Of a stretch of 64,000 bases of DNA, positions 54,701-63,000 are shown one piece after another. Each line of letters starts with the position of its first letter. Within the stretch, counting starts at the first letter, position 1. The stretch is taken from IMG/VR virus record IMGVR_UViG_3300025280_004467, positions 1 to 64,000 of that record; one strand, written 5' to 3'. Source of the DNA: a virus. A model generated the notes under the pieces. The model was not told the DNA's origin and made no database searches. It saw only the letters and a program-made list of their open reading frames with translations. Position numbers and translations under genes: made by a program.

Positions 54701-55782
54701 GCAAATATGCTCCGGTATTAATAAAAGATTCTTCTGAAGAAACGTTTGATGTTTGGACAATCAGCACAAAATTTGAATGCCCAACGTTAAACTTTTCCGG
54801 TAACGCGAAGGGTCATTTTACAAGAGGGATGTGGTTTGGTTATGGCGAAGAGCCGCCACCAGATCAAGGAATTTTCTTAAGAATTAGGGAAAGCTTTCCG
54901 GAAGAATTAAATAAAACAAAAACAATGAAAAACCTCACAGCAAATCCTCTCACTACCGTTGGACTATTGGAGACAGGTTCTCTTATACAAGTTTGCGGGT
55001 TTACTGAAAACACTACCAAAACTAAAAGAAGAATTGGAAGAATTGCAAATCAAAAAGTTATTTCAGAAGCTATAATTGCTATTCCCTTTAGGGCAAAATC
55101 AAAAGAATCCGTAAGAGGATTTTTTGATATTCCAAAAGATTATGTTGATCTTGCTTTGGATCGCGCTTCTAAGAAAACTGTTAAAAAATATCAAAAGAAA
55201 GGTATTGAGGTTGGAGAATCGATTATAGACATGGTTGAAAAAATGCAGAAATACGTAATTCCCCCTCAACATGATTTTGTTATCAACAAAAACGTTAGAC
55301 CTTTTGCAATGTATGTGTTTGAATTTGAACATACTTTTGACAAGGAGGATTTATCTAATATATGGCAAAACTTAATGCCAAAAATTGCTAGAAATCCGGA
55401 GCTGGACGAAGTGGAGATTACTCACCCGTGCGGCGTTAAGGGAGAATTTTTTGAAGATGGAGAAATACCTTTTGATATTAAATGGATGATTTATAAAGTC
55501 AAAAAGAGGGCTGAAAAAAGTTATTTTAACGTTACTGCTGATTCTACTGATGATGATAGATTTGAATTTGAATTCAATGTTGACTCAGAAAAAAAGACTC
55601 CTGACTATAGTTATAATTGGCCATACGATTTCTTTTCTTTGGTAGAGTTGGCGAAGGTCGAAGCAAATATTAAATTGTCAGCTCTAACAATAGAACAACA
55701 AAAAAAATGCGAGGAAAAGGCCAAAAAAGATAACAAAGAGTGCGAAGATTACGGTTATTTAGATGGAGGCAAGAATAATTAA
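45736..55782 (+). CDS. giant virion protein, 3348 residues, with split LamG-like domain
   Basis: The largest gene. Residues about 176-540 look like a laminin G/concanavalin-type sandwich (GNTVEFWMKKEAFDTSGK; NKWHHYAVSVRNDDQKLRMR; LYVDGEFNHQ; SASLDEFRYWKQERNAQQIG), which is interrupted by a GC-rich insertion at 236-396. A second insertion of similar type is at about 1615-1730. The segment 680-800 (LIYKNIYNNLSYIYKSKGTE) and the rest are Ser- and Tyr-rich, beta-type structural sequence, and the C-terminal 350 residues are charged (KKYQKKGIEVGESI). Its place after gp6 suggests a peripheral baseplate or tail-fibre protein contacting the host. No enzyme motif recognised. Confidence 0.75.
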   Translation: MSIKDLFKKNQEATQILKSDSIANISEDAESKDFVREKIESKERFIPQFDFNDPKNFARFGLAEEYYEQSIKRVYNTYPYDGSRYEIEEWHNSSSFFDEYIFDNEYPRRTGYVIFGDDWGDKEELQNGYGAPATASYEYILIKGGPNKDPDNTALKDIFPSNDGKANLFKTDQNRECNLKIEGMDGNTVEFWMKKEAFDTSGKTQKEVILDVYSTSSISSSSDYGRFRVEMYGDTSSDAAASLVNAIDVTGVGNDHAFTLTSPTAMGGDAVAYTFKFVHGLNEVNGGAAGNVYYISRHSDAGGTITLTTAQRATALANAINGLPSPYAAFSDGNVGSINSVDLKITADASDGDGTIDLTFDLVGGIGNEHANVLAATNGFTGSKILETAFTGGADKIGPFLMTYMSGTDGIATASVGTGVTPSTIADNKWHHYAVSVRNDDQKLRMRLYVDGEFNHQVHTGSSIGYVSSSLIGTIGALAYKPSSSIDPEGGTTENDDDTLQPTRGWGKLSASLDEFRYWKQERNAQQIGRKWFTNIYGGSNTDLSNTQLGVYYKFNEGITGTSSLDEMVLDYSGRTSNGTWVGYDSANSGSYRSTGSAIDEGYLSGSEFKDPIIRSVHGDVQDKLTKLTKKGRLHDLKNNSSIYNSVPEWIRSDDQLSGKHLVKLTQIISSYFDTLALQIKFLPRLKNPVYPSSSYKAIPFADQLLENHGLLVPELFTDSTILEQFAQQNEIKEFDMDLREVKNLIYKNIYNNLSYIYKSKGTEKSFRNLIRCFGIDDEIIKINIYGDNSIYEITGNYRHTVTKKNYLDLNSANRNSSVVYQYLESSNTSSVSFITSSYDSFSGSARTFEAEVIFPERINPRVTNYEFTDLSSSLFGLHTAGTEENVLTWPTPVANADQDIRIYAVREKSGGKNVHFKLESTFLGTFEDGNTYLTSSLYDDVYNNEKWNFAIRFKRDIHPLATGVTSSGPNGDINPCNDTSGSIEFYGVNVVQDYVKNEFLVTSSIALDKFNDLVSSAKRIYAGAHRQDFGTTVLQKSDVKIGSVRFWLDDIPNDIIREHAYDVENYGTEHPYRNSFLFQGPDKLAGLDEPYSGSIYIPQAETLALHWNFATLTGSDDSGEFVVMDASSGSVSSRNGIQVRYGDNEGVGTPLARTLKRQHTGKGQYFPTNSSKVVDKVYVPNARLQPPEIIASSNMIEGRTRDDRLLTRNSRPITHFIGIEKSPYQSVTEEMLKIFATLTDFNNLIGEPVSTYRPNYKQMDKLKQMFFERIDNVPDVEKYIDYYKWIDNAVDVIIHQLMPMSANTSENLSTMIESHVLERNKFRHKYPFFNSAYANWEPESSTTSQFQNAPQNPAAHRYNGNSSEISLLEENAYESVTEATVLNNFALSPMNTRKGILWWQNRAERDKTDEISSGDATVDKQREIYRKIITSAVAFSGSSYKDASVAQVYRLRTGLQLDDESHKKHSNSYSRSVLKPFSSTSRLRTTASNVVASESTELYGFRADYDFESEPVPGLPSGKKRKLNFAVENVDDGKILKHNIAAPFSIYTSSAGRIITNIHNDSAATLQGPFTEKYVGGLQYRHIQINSGSELDTKYTRPQGFKLIVSDESDLNNNATATITITDYTELNSTDKVNLVATDGTNYNFTQGDQSSVNGTWEATTSNNQTATNLMNVINTSSGPAGTRFTATVNGAVVTVTQATGGTDGNTTVTLTDTGTAGMSKTDFTGGGEEAKLFRSPIIGTMLNYAPPDLDSNLTLDTELPRAMFYRDETAKRPINIRNIKSASYGIGNYRKNYEVILTSGRSSNSKYNVTITGAVSSSVVASDFPDLKEFALPERAKNESVIVNRFSAPGGPEVMSRGFLDTAAEEYSVYNALPYRNLAIRQPYQTLLKRYTSQFGEDSVFGAGSGSSHKVHRNTRYRLELSGDTVITGTVRDNGFVTRPIPQSDLQYAWITASAYQVSGGLVQNAQLPFGYEQPNIKLGGASNDIQFVSSAAGIINKTSDRDGIPVDFIGLNITYVDDVDSDNNLIFPLDGTGDNPVFGDQLIALDQIDMSADGTYATPDIAAVNIYRNGAYGWPSWKQIRNEQHRITRFQRKNNTYNFYENTQPKIINEVNNNDGITGFKDNSQLKQYRIPAITTKFKPLTTTMFDNIKTAFTFKEAVYIKASYTYSNLNSYLLIDEGLLDTKHAVIKQKPEINEIITNINNIKVKDIEYKEVIYPRAEFTSLAKTRGRLAYNEFFGTGSNGYDRINHRTFWRSRAEDRQRTNFIASNSLGTELSSYFYTADGGLSDQDGPYFSGDWVHQLHPMALSVWPLDSFPGGYMSGGFVGHKYDERRSNIGAAGELYTQVEGGLVSSSDAGTHPAAPGQCFFFYQHYGWFGVSDTQTWPSEYYISASGPGKNKPGFAADTDASAVHLHHFKPQYSASALSSLTPWYDSYEAYADNIRPLGKDYSIVPEFRVSEHMEYYLKKGFLTKNNKYLSLVGASKKSRSSGSSEVLFTAVDRGFTGINVDQNELQFSVEEHLSSSAASENEPSIDDFYKIYSHSDFLDSFNLIKSKNLDKNVSQITLKCKGIKKLLPYQGFYPVLRCVQLGSMLSQSFSPYLTASSDSALSKESQVQALIQPFFSPGIMYNTIKSGIAVDWPVITGSTKIGDTAASFGYLGYLTTGSSLVDKQYHNRRFPFESLVSPERYIPAAPVPGAEQGATGVEARVNMAISPAYRSGSQSDEENVYDFEGNAPHFIWTGEHDDKYNLAMHNFLGEIPKFFLEDERLTTFASKQGPFTMVSGTTYYMDVVLEKTSEFIQYEGPHIDMKETNSETGLLRYSSGSARGLHYGPACDVLGEKDQTTDGLTATHNANYNWLSNIQDPAFAPYTPPYFYGSSVARITFSPHKHRELLPSEGPQTFTIAEILDGARVETIYEPNRTASYAQSINSTKDSTDGTHLEGYIRVPEEKSLAGVSKMKIDSSINLFGKTKVKEVTYETGLGPNGKYAPVLIKDSSEETFDVWTISTKFECPTLNFSGNAKGHFTRGMWFGYGEEPPPDQGIFLRIRESFPEELNKTKTMKNLTANPLTTVGLLETGSLIQVCGFTENTTKTKRRIGRIANQKVISEAIIAIPFRAKSKESVRGFFDIPKDYVDLALDRASKKTVKKYQKKGIEVGESIIDMVEKMQKYVIPPQHDFVINKNVRPFAMYVFEFEHTFDKEDLSNIWQNLMPKIARNPELDEVEITHPCGVKGEFFEDGEIPFDIKWMIYKVKKRAEKSYFNVTADSTDDDRFEFEFNVDSEKKTPDYSYNWPYDFFSLVELAKVEANIKLSALTIEQQKKCEEKAKKDNKECEDYGYLDGGKNN
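46441..46926 (+). other. GC-rich inserted module inside LamG-like domain
   Basis: About 160 codons beginning TSSDAAASLVNAIDVTG and ending ETAFTGGADKIG. Base composition is distinctly richer in G+C than the flanks, with codons such as GGC, GCC and ACC. The left flank (GRFRVEMYGD) and right flank (GPFLMTYMSGTDG) read as consecutive strands of one LamG-like fold once the module is removed. Internal motifs TTAQRATALANAINGL and the FTGG ending are shared in pattern with the module at 50578. Confidence 0.6.
50578..50928 (+). other. second inserted module of the same type
   Basis: About 115 codons beginning ATATITITDYTELNSTDK and ending SKTDFTGGG. It is Thr/Asn/Gly-rich and beta-like, with YNFTQGDQSSVNGTW, ATNLMNVINTSSG and FTATVNGAVVTVTQATGGTD. 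The order (Y-x-F, then a helix with A-x-x-L-x-x-x-I-N, then V-x-V-x-x-x-G-x-x-G-N, then FTGG) parallels the first insertion, so the two are probably the same domain family inserted twice. G+C is raised relative to the neighbouring sequence. Confidence 0.55.
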
Positions 55783-57062
55783 TGGAATTTTTTGATAGAA
55801 AAGAAGAGGTAATTGGAGTTGAATTAACTCAATTCGGCAAACACTTATTGTCAGTTGGCAAGTTCAAGCCAGCTCAATATGCTTTTTTTGATGATGATAT
55901 TTTATATGATATCAAATATTCTTCAACTGGTTCTGCTTCTGATGGAGGTTTTGACTCAACGGAAAGATCGCATATTTATGAAAAGCAAAACGTTTCAGAA
56001 ACAAGAATTAAAGAAACTCCCAGAATAAAAACTCAATATAATTTTTCTGATCTTGAAAAAAGAACTGGAGCCGCTCAATCAGATTATCAAACTGATTGTG
56101 GCCCACGTGTTACTCCAATTGAGATGATTGAAGAATTATATGAAAAACTCTTCGAGTTTGGAACAGAATTTAATTTTGTTGTCCTTAATCCAGACGAATT
56201 GCATACGATAAACTTACAAGATCTTGTTGAAAGCGGAACTGATACAGGCCTTGTTAATACCTTGACCACGCTGTTGGAGACAACACATGCGTTTAATAAT
56301 TTTAATATATATTCTTCAGCTGCTTCAATTGCAAATTGTTTATATCAGAAAAGATTAAGTGATATAAAATATTATCCTTATATATTTCCTTTAGGGAATT
56401 CTTCTTTAAGTAAAGATTATGCTCCAGCATGGTCAGTTAAATTTTTAAATGGAGATTTATTATCAGAAGATCCTTATGATAGCGTTGCGTTTTATAGTGG
56501 TTCAAATTTTCCACAGATGAAAATCCCCCAGTTAGAAACAAGAATTCAATATGATACATATGTAGCTAAAGTAGGTTCAGATGGATTGCTTGTAAACAAT
56601 TATGCAGTTGACGATGTTGGATTTTTTGGAGAAATAAGGTCTGACAAATTTAAAGATGACACTATTATACAAGTTAAATCAGATTATCTTTTTTTGGAAG
56701 TTAATGAATTGAATACAGATTTCTTAAAAGATAATTTTGAAATTGAAGTTTTTGCAGTTGAGGAAAAGACCGATGACGCCTTTCCCGACAAGATTAATCG
56801 TGAATTCAAACAATTGTATTTTTTTAACCCAGGGGGCGTTGATAACGAGCCAAAACCCTATCACGTGGAATATTATTTTGATTTGCTTGTCGATGAAGAA
56901 ATAGAATCCAAATTTTATTGTAAATCTAAAAATGTCGATAAAAAACAAAATATTCTTTCAGATCAAAAAATTCCATTTAATTGTGATGATGCTCCAACGC
57001 CTCAGTTTGAAAATATTTATAAAATTGAAGTTAAGGCTGAAGATTTTGAGGAGCCCTGTTAA
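55782..57062 (+). CDS. virion structural protein with N-terminal FGKHLL-type motif
   Basis: A 426-residue protein. The opening VELTQFGKHLLSVGKFKPAQ and AFFDDDILYDIKY resembles the start of the last gene in the window (LTDLGRMRLAKGDGSFKITQ, AVGDDEVDYNLYD), suggesting a shared fold. The remainder is acidic with beta strands (TDDAFPDKINREFKQLYFFN) and ends in EDFEEPC. No named family. It sits between two large virion proteins, with one-base overlaps on both sides, so a tail, neck or fibre-connector role is likely. Confidence 0.65.
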   Translation: MEFFDRKEEVIGVELTQFGKHLLSVGKFKPAQYAFFDDDILYDIKYSSTGSASDGGFDSTERSHIYEKQNVSETRIKETPRIKTQYNFSDLEKRTGAAQSDYQTDCGPRVTPIEMIEELYEKLFEFGTEFNFVVLNPDELHTINLQDLVESGTDTGLVNTLTTLLETTHAFNNFNIYSSAASIANCLYQKRLSDIKYYPYIFPLGNSSLSKDYAPAWSVKFLNGDLLSEDPYDSVAFYSGSNFPQMKIPQLETRIQYDTYVAKVGSDGLLVNNYAVDDVGFFGEIRSDKFKDDTIIQVKSDYLFLEVNELNTDFLKDNFEIEVFAVEEKTDDAFPDKINREFKQLYFFNPGGVDNEPKPYHVEYYFDLLVDEEIESKFYCKSKNVDKKQNILSDQKIPFNCDDAPTPQFENIYKIEVKAEDFEEPC

Positions 57063-60019
57063 TGAGATTAGACCCACAAAGTATTTTGCGAACACGACTT
57101 CCAGGCGTGTATTTAGACAATATAACTTTGGATTTGACTGGTAATTCTGATCAGTATTTAATGAATATAAATTTTAGAACTGAACTTGTTGTTTCTTCAC
57201 TTAAAAATTTATCATATTATTTTAATGGAGATTTCAACAATCAATATAAAATAGCTGTTCTTTATTCAAATAGAAATTTAAGTACTTTAGATCTTGGTTC
57301 AATTGGTAACCACCAGACATATTATTCTAGATTGTTGAATATGGTTAGGGAAGAGAGAGATGTCTTTTTAGTTAGTGTTGATGGGTTGAAAAATATTATT
57401 GGTTTGCCGACACCGCAAACAAATAGTAACTTCCATGAAAAATATCGTGCAAACGGCCATCGTGGACACTCTGTTCAGGGATACTCACGCGTGCCTGATA
57501 CCAAGTACACAATATTTACGTTACCATTTCAAGTTAAAACTTTAACTGTCCCTGTTTCAAATAATTTATCTTTATTTATAATCCCTTATTTATCGAATTC
57601 TACTAATGTTGCTAATTCTGGCGTTGGTAATAGCATATTAGAAAAGCCTTATTACATTGGAAGTGTCATAGCAGAGAACATTATTAGAAATGGAGTCACA
57701 AATTTAAGAAGAAGCGTCTCTGTAAATAAACGTGGGTCTGAAATTTCAAATGAGATAATTGACTATACGGAAGCAATTACGAGGCAATCCGCATCCCCGC
57801 GAAAACAGGTTATTAATAATTCTAAATTACAAGATGTTACTGTGTTGAATGATATAATATCAAAAATCACTCCGGATAAAGATACGCTTGAAAATAAAAT
57901 AACAACAAATAAAAATTATTTTTCTCCTCTTACTTTGTCTAGAGATAAAAGAGAAAATGTTAGAGGTTTTTTTGGATTAGATTTGCTATCAATCATGAGA
58001 AATAATTTTCCCCATTCTAAGATTTTTTATAATTCTTCGATAGGCCTCGTCAAAAGATTTTTAGATTTGACACATGTCCGTTGTAGCCTCACTGAAGAAC
58101 CCTCTATCTCTTCGGCATGGTCCCGCGGCAGAAAAAGAAGAACAAGAATAAGAAAAATTCAGCGCTTACGCATTAAATCATCAATATCGGAGAGACTTGA
58201 TGATCCTTTTGTGCTACATTATTCATTTGTGACGCCCCCAACCAACCATTCTAAAAATATATATAATTCATATCGATATTCTGCCAGGTTTGAAGTAAAT
58301 TTTTCTAATATTTACGGGTCTATAGATAAAGATATTACGTCTCTAAGACATGTTCAAAATAAGATTCTTTCAAAAAACAACTCTTTATCAGACTCTATTT
58401 ATGACAATATTTATAGTTTAAGTGTTCTTCCTGCTAGCTGGCACAGTAGGATTGTTAAAGAAATTGTGAAATATTGCAAAATTTATTCTTTAAAAGAAAT
58501 TAGTCTCGAAGAAGAAAAGAACTATAGTATAAGGCTAAAAAATCTTTTATTATCAAAGTTTGGTAGACAAAAAATTGCTACTTTTCTTACTCAGTTTATT
58601 AAGATGTTAGATGATATTATTTCTTCAATTGAAGGCGGGGCTACAAAAAAGGATCCTTTATCTGGGGGATACCACCCCAGCAGCACCCATAGGACATCTG
58701 GCCGTCGAATAGTTATTAGACATCGTTTTAACGAGACATATGATATGAAATTAAATCCTAGAAACTATGGTGCAGATTATATGGATGATCTTTTTTCAGG
58801 TAAGTTCGCAAGTAATTCTGGTCCAGTTATATACGATAGTAATGATCTACATAAGAGAGTGAGCCTTGAAGAATCAAAATATTTATTAAATTTCATTGAT
58901 TTTGCTAGTGATGTTTCAAACATCACAACTCATAAATTTGATCGAGCTTTAGATTTAAGTTTGCAAAAATTATCATTTTTATCTCCATACTCAATTAAAA
59001 CAGGAGGGATTGGCATTTCTCGAGAATTGATGCATTCCGACAAATTGACTCATTTAACTGCTGATGATTTGATAAAATATAATTATTATTTATTAAAATA
59101 TATTATAAGTTCTCACGTGAAGGATAATCAAGTTTCACTGTTGTTTGCATATGCCCGAAGCATCGGGGAGACACGCGGGGACCTTTTAAAGAATCAAGAT
59201 TTCTTAATAGAAAACTTATCAACTTATTTTAGAGAAATAAAAAATTTTGAAATATTAGAGTCTTTTAAAGCCACTCTTGCCGACAAGAGCGAAACAGAAA
59301 AGACCAAAGCACCTCATGACACTGATGATACCAGTTCTTCTAAAATTCCTAAAACATCGGAGGAATCTGATTTGTTCGAAGAAAAAATTAATCCAAGCGA
59401 ACTTTTAATTACTGTATTGTCAGGAGAAATTTTTAATGATAAATTTCCTTTTGATCCTATTGAAAAATATCATATTCCATCCCTACTAAAAGATGCGAGT
59501 TATGAACAAGTTTCGTCTCTTCCAAATCAAATTAAAGTATTAATTAAATATTATGATTATATTGCATCCGAATTCGGTGTCACATTCCACGTGGAAAATA
59601 AGATAGACTCATTAATGCGGAAGCTTATAGTTGAAAAACTTTCCGATCCTAGTATAATGAATTTAGTAGGCTATATTTATGTTAATTTCTTTAACTTAAA
59701 GGAAATTCAAACATTTGAAGGTTATGAAATAGCTAACAATGACAATGTGCTGATGAATAAACCAATATATAAAAAATTAGAATCTTTTGATAGAATTTCT
59801 CAAGGAAGTCTTATATTGTGTAGGCTTGTAGATTATAAAAATCTTAAATTTAATATCCCAGAAACAGGAAATTATCCCACTTATAATGAGTCCTTTTTTA
59901 TTAAACCCACCACCCGCCCCGGAAGAGGCACGCTACGGGGCACTGCTGGAAGAGACACACTACGTGGTACTGCTGGAAGAGACACACTGCAGGGCCCTCA
60001 AGGTGGAAGTTCATATTGA
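57062..60019 (+). CDS. virion structural protein with C-terminal nonapeptide repeat
   Basis: A 985-residue protein of unknown family. MRLDPQSILRTRLPGVYLDN starts a beta-type domain, the middle is helical with Lys/Ile/Ser-rich text, and a Glu/Lys-rich disordered patch lies at about 745-780 (DKSETEKTKAPHDTDDTSSS). The last 33 residues are nine-residue repeats with the unit GRDTLRGTA (59921-60001), then a short GGSSY end. The gene overlaps the previous one by one base. It is probably a tail or baseplate component. The repeats may form an exposed tail. Confidence 0.65.
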   Translation: MRLDPQSILRTRLPGVYLDNITLDLTGNSDQYLMNINFRTELVVSSLKNLSYYFNGDFNNQYKIAVLYSNRNLSTLDLGSIGNHQTYYSRLLNMVREERDVFLVSVDGLKNIIGLPTPQTNSNFHEKYRANGHRGHSVQGYSRVPDTKYTIFTLPFQVKTLTVPVSNNLSLFIIPYLSNSTNVANSGVGNSILEKPYYIGSVIAENIIRNGVTNLRRSVSVNKRGSEISNEIIDYTEAITRQSASPRKQVINNSKLQDVTVLNDIISKITPDKDTLENKITTNKNYFSPLTLSRDKRENVRGFFGLDLLSIMRNNFPHSKIFYNSSIGLVKRFLDLTHVRCSLTEEPSISSAWSRGRKRRTRIRKIQRLRIKSSISERLDDPFVLHYSFVTPPTNHSKNIYNSYRYSARFEVNFSNIYGSIDKDITSLRHVQNKILSKNNSLSDSIYDNIYSLSVLPASWHSRIVKEIVKYCKIYSLKEISLEEEKNYSIRLKNLLLSKFGRQKIATFLTQFIKMLDDIISSIEGGATKKDPLSGGYHPSSTHRTSGRRIVIRHRFNETYDMKLNPRNYGADYMDDLFSGKFASNSGPVIYDSNDLHKRVSLEESKYLLNFIDFASDVSNITTHKFDRALDLSLQKLSFLSPYSIKTGGIGISRELMHSDKLTHLTADDLIKYNYYLLKYIISSHVKDNQVSLLFAYARSIGETRGDLLKNQDFLIENLSTYFREIKNFEILESFKATLADKSETEKTKAPHDTDDTSSSKIPKTSEESDLFEEKINPSELLITVLSGEIFNDKFPFDPIEKYHIPSLLKDASYEQVSSLPNQIKVLIKYYDYIASEFGVTFHVENKIDSLMRKLIVEKLSDPSIMNLVGYIYVNFFNLKEIQTFEGYEIANNDNVLMNKPIYKKLESFDRISQGSLILCRLVDYKNLKFNIPETGNYPTYNESFFIKPTTRPGRGTLRGTAGRDTLRGTAGRDTLQGPQGGSSY
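59921..60001 (+). repeat. 27-base in-frame tandem repeat
   Basis: Three consecutive 27-base units at 59921-59947, 59948-59974 and 59975-60001. Units 1 and 2 differ at a few bases only, and the third diverges after CTG. Each unit begins GGAAGA and encodes GRxTLxGxx, so the copy number can vary without a frameshift. Confidence 0.85.
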
Positions 60020-60050
60020 AACTATTTAATTTTAGAAGGTTATAAAAAAA

Positions 60051-63000
60051 ATGGCAGCAGGTTCCGGAGATCCAACAGAGACAGCACCAGTCCCACCGAT
60101 GGCAGAGATTCAATCTGTTTTAACAAATCCAGTTTCTTTGTTTATGGGTCACAATAATGCGCCTTATTGGCCACTATATGTTCACTATAATGATATACAA
60201 AATGAGGATCTCATTGGGAATGGAGCACAAGTGAATCATGCTAAAAGTTTTGTCGGCAACAAGGTTGATAAACTGATGGATTACGGCTATGATGTGTCGA
60301 ATGATCACATAAGAACAAATTTGGGATGCTTATGGTATACCATCTCCGATGGAAGCGTTAAACTCCAACATCTTGCCTGGCCCATCCCGGGTCAATCGAG
60401 CGCCGCGCCTTTCTCAATTGAAGCTGGTAATGGAATTTTCCTTAACACTCCTTTTATTATATATGATACTTCACCCACCAACGCCACGGAAATCAAGGAC
60501 AACCAGTCTTTGACGTCTACAAGTTATTTACATATGACGATCGATCCCACGTCGCTCAACGAGCACCCCCAATATGAGATCGCCGCAAAAGGCGCTGGTT
60601 CGGTTCAGGGCATGACCACCGCCACCGAGAAGTTTAGGGTATATGTGAACATAGACGTTCCAACCAGCGAAGCCACAATTAAATATAATGATTATAAAAA
60701 AGAAAGATTTTTTAATTTTATATATAATATATGGGCCGCGCAGATCGTAACCATGAGTGACGATGGGCGCACCGTAACGCGCACTAATCCGATATTTTAT
60801 GACTATGTTACAGAAATTGGGGCTTTAAAACAAAACTCCACCGGCGCCGGCGGCACCCCATGGGCCTCAATAACAAGCGAAATATTAACTAATGAAGAGC
60901 TGCCAAAGCAAGATCTTGATCAAGCCGTACAAATGCTCGACTATACAACAAATTCGGATGTATTACTTCCTAATTTTAATTGTTATGATTTGCATTTATT
61001 TGTTGATGAGATGGTTAAGAATCTGCCTCAAGAGGATGATCAATATTCAGAGCTTGCGAATTACTTAGGTTATTTAAAACAGCTTATAACTTTCAACAGT
61101 GTGAGCGCGGTAACAAGTTTGGGGCAGACACCGGAGCATATTCAGGAATACGTCGAACAGTATATGACTGCTCTCGAGACATCTCCCCAATTGGCTTTCG
61201 AAGACGCCTACGCCGGCCTTTATGCTCATATGACAAAACTTTCCAATATTGTAATCATGCAAAGTGTACTTGAGCAAATGCAGACCTCCAAAAATAGTTT
61301 TTATTTCCCTGCTGGCTTAACGTGCGAAATGCTTACACCTATTTATAACGAAAAAAGTTTACTTAAATCATTGGATCGCTGGAATTTAGATTATGTTGTA
61401 TTAAAAGCAATTGCAGAGAGAGTAGGCGAGAAGGTTCCATTTGGCCAATACGATCCAGTTGAAATACCTTCCGGGGTCGTCGACGGCAGCGAGGTTTCTT
61501 TGTTTAGTGGTGATGATGAAATATTAGCTTGCCCGGGCCTAAGCTACTCGTCATATGACACCGGCAATCCTCATGTTTATACAAATAGGAATTCTTTTAA
61601 TTTTTATGATTTTTCTTCCTATTCCGATTCTAGTGATAATTCTTTTTGCTCTTTATATGAGATGCAGGTAAAGTGGCCCACCACATTCGTTGCCTCCGGA
61701 TTTGGCATGACCTGGGAAGATATATATTCTTATAAAACGAATCATATGTTTTTAGACGTTCCCGGGTCTGAAGATCCTCTTCAGTTCTTTGTTAAAAGAG
61801 GCCCGGCAGAAGATTTTTCTGCTGCCATATCAAACGTTAATGGATTTTTTAGCGAGACTTCTGATGACGATAATTTAAAAAGTGTACTTGATTTTATTGA
61901 TAATGGCGGAAAAACGAGAACTTTTACAGATATATTAGATGGCAAGAAAGCAAATTCCGAAATAGTTTATTGGAGAATTCAAAAGAAAGATTCAGAAAAC
62001 AATTTAATCCAAAATATTTTTATTCCAAACCATCCAGAATTTAATCCAAAATATTTTATAGATAGTCAAATTATTAACAATGAGGAATATAAATATGTAA
62101 TTTATGCATGGTGCGCTATATATGGAACTAAATATAACTATACATTCCATGGCCACTCAATAAATCTCGAGCAAACGATTACCTCGACCGCTGGGCTAGC
62201 CCATATCATCGGGGAGAAGAAAGGGAAAGATGGGTTTGATCATTATATAAATCAATTCGGGGATGACGTTTTTGGTGGGGAAGAGTATGAGACATCCACT
62301 GGCGCGCGCGGCATGAGATATAGTTTCGATTTTTCCGCGCACTCCAAACCGTGTGTTAAAATGGTTGAAATTCCATATTCTTCTTTAGGGGGCCTGTCTC
62401 CCGGCTCTGCTACTAAAAATGTAGAAGCTTCTTCTATTCCTTCTCCCCCGAATGTTGAAGTTGTTCCGTATGAAAATACGGATACCGCACTTTTGTTTTT
62501 ATTAAATGCTTCTGCAGGGACCGTACATACTGATTTTATAATTGGAATTAATCCCGAGGACAATGATTTATTATATGACATATGGCAAATAATCATAAAT
62601 AATTCAAGTTTAATGGATAACGATGGAACGATTTTATTTAACACTAAAGACGTTAAAAGATATGAAATATATAGAATAGAAGAAAAACCAAAATCATATT
62701 CTGATTTTACTAGTGGCAAATTGATTGGACCCGATGGTATACCGGGCATCAAGCCTACAAACATTAGTTATAAAAATGAGTTTGGAGAAAAAATTATTGA
62801 GCGGAGTACTTCTGTGTCTTTTAAAGATACGTCAATTCTTCCTAATAAAAAATATTATTATACTTTTAGAGTGATTGACGACTTTGGACATTTTTCAAAT
62901 CCAACTGCTGTTTACGAAGTTGAGATTGTTAATGATGGCGGAACAATATACCCAATAATAAACATTGTTGATTTTGATTTTGAAAATAATTTACAAGCAA

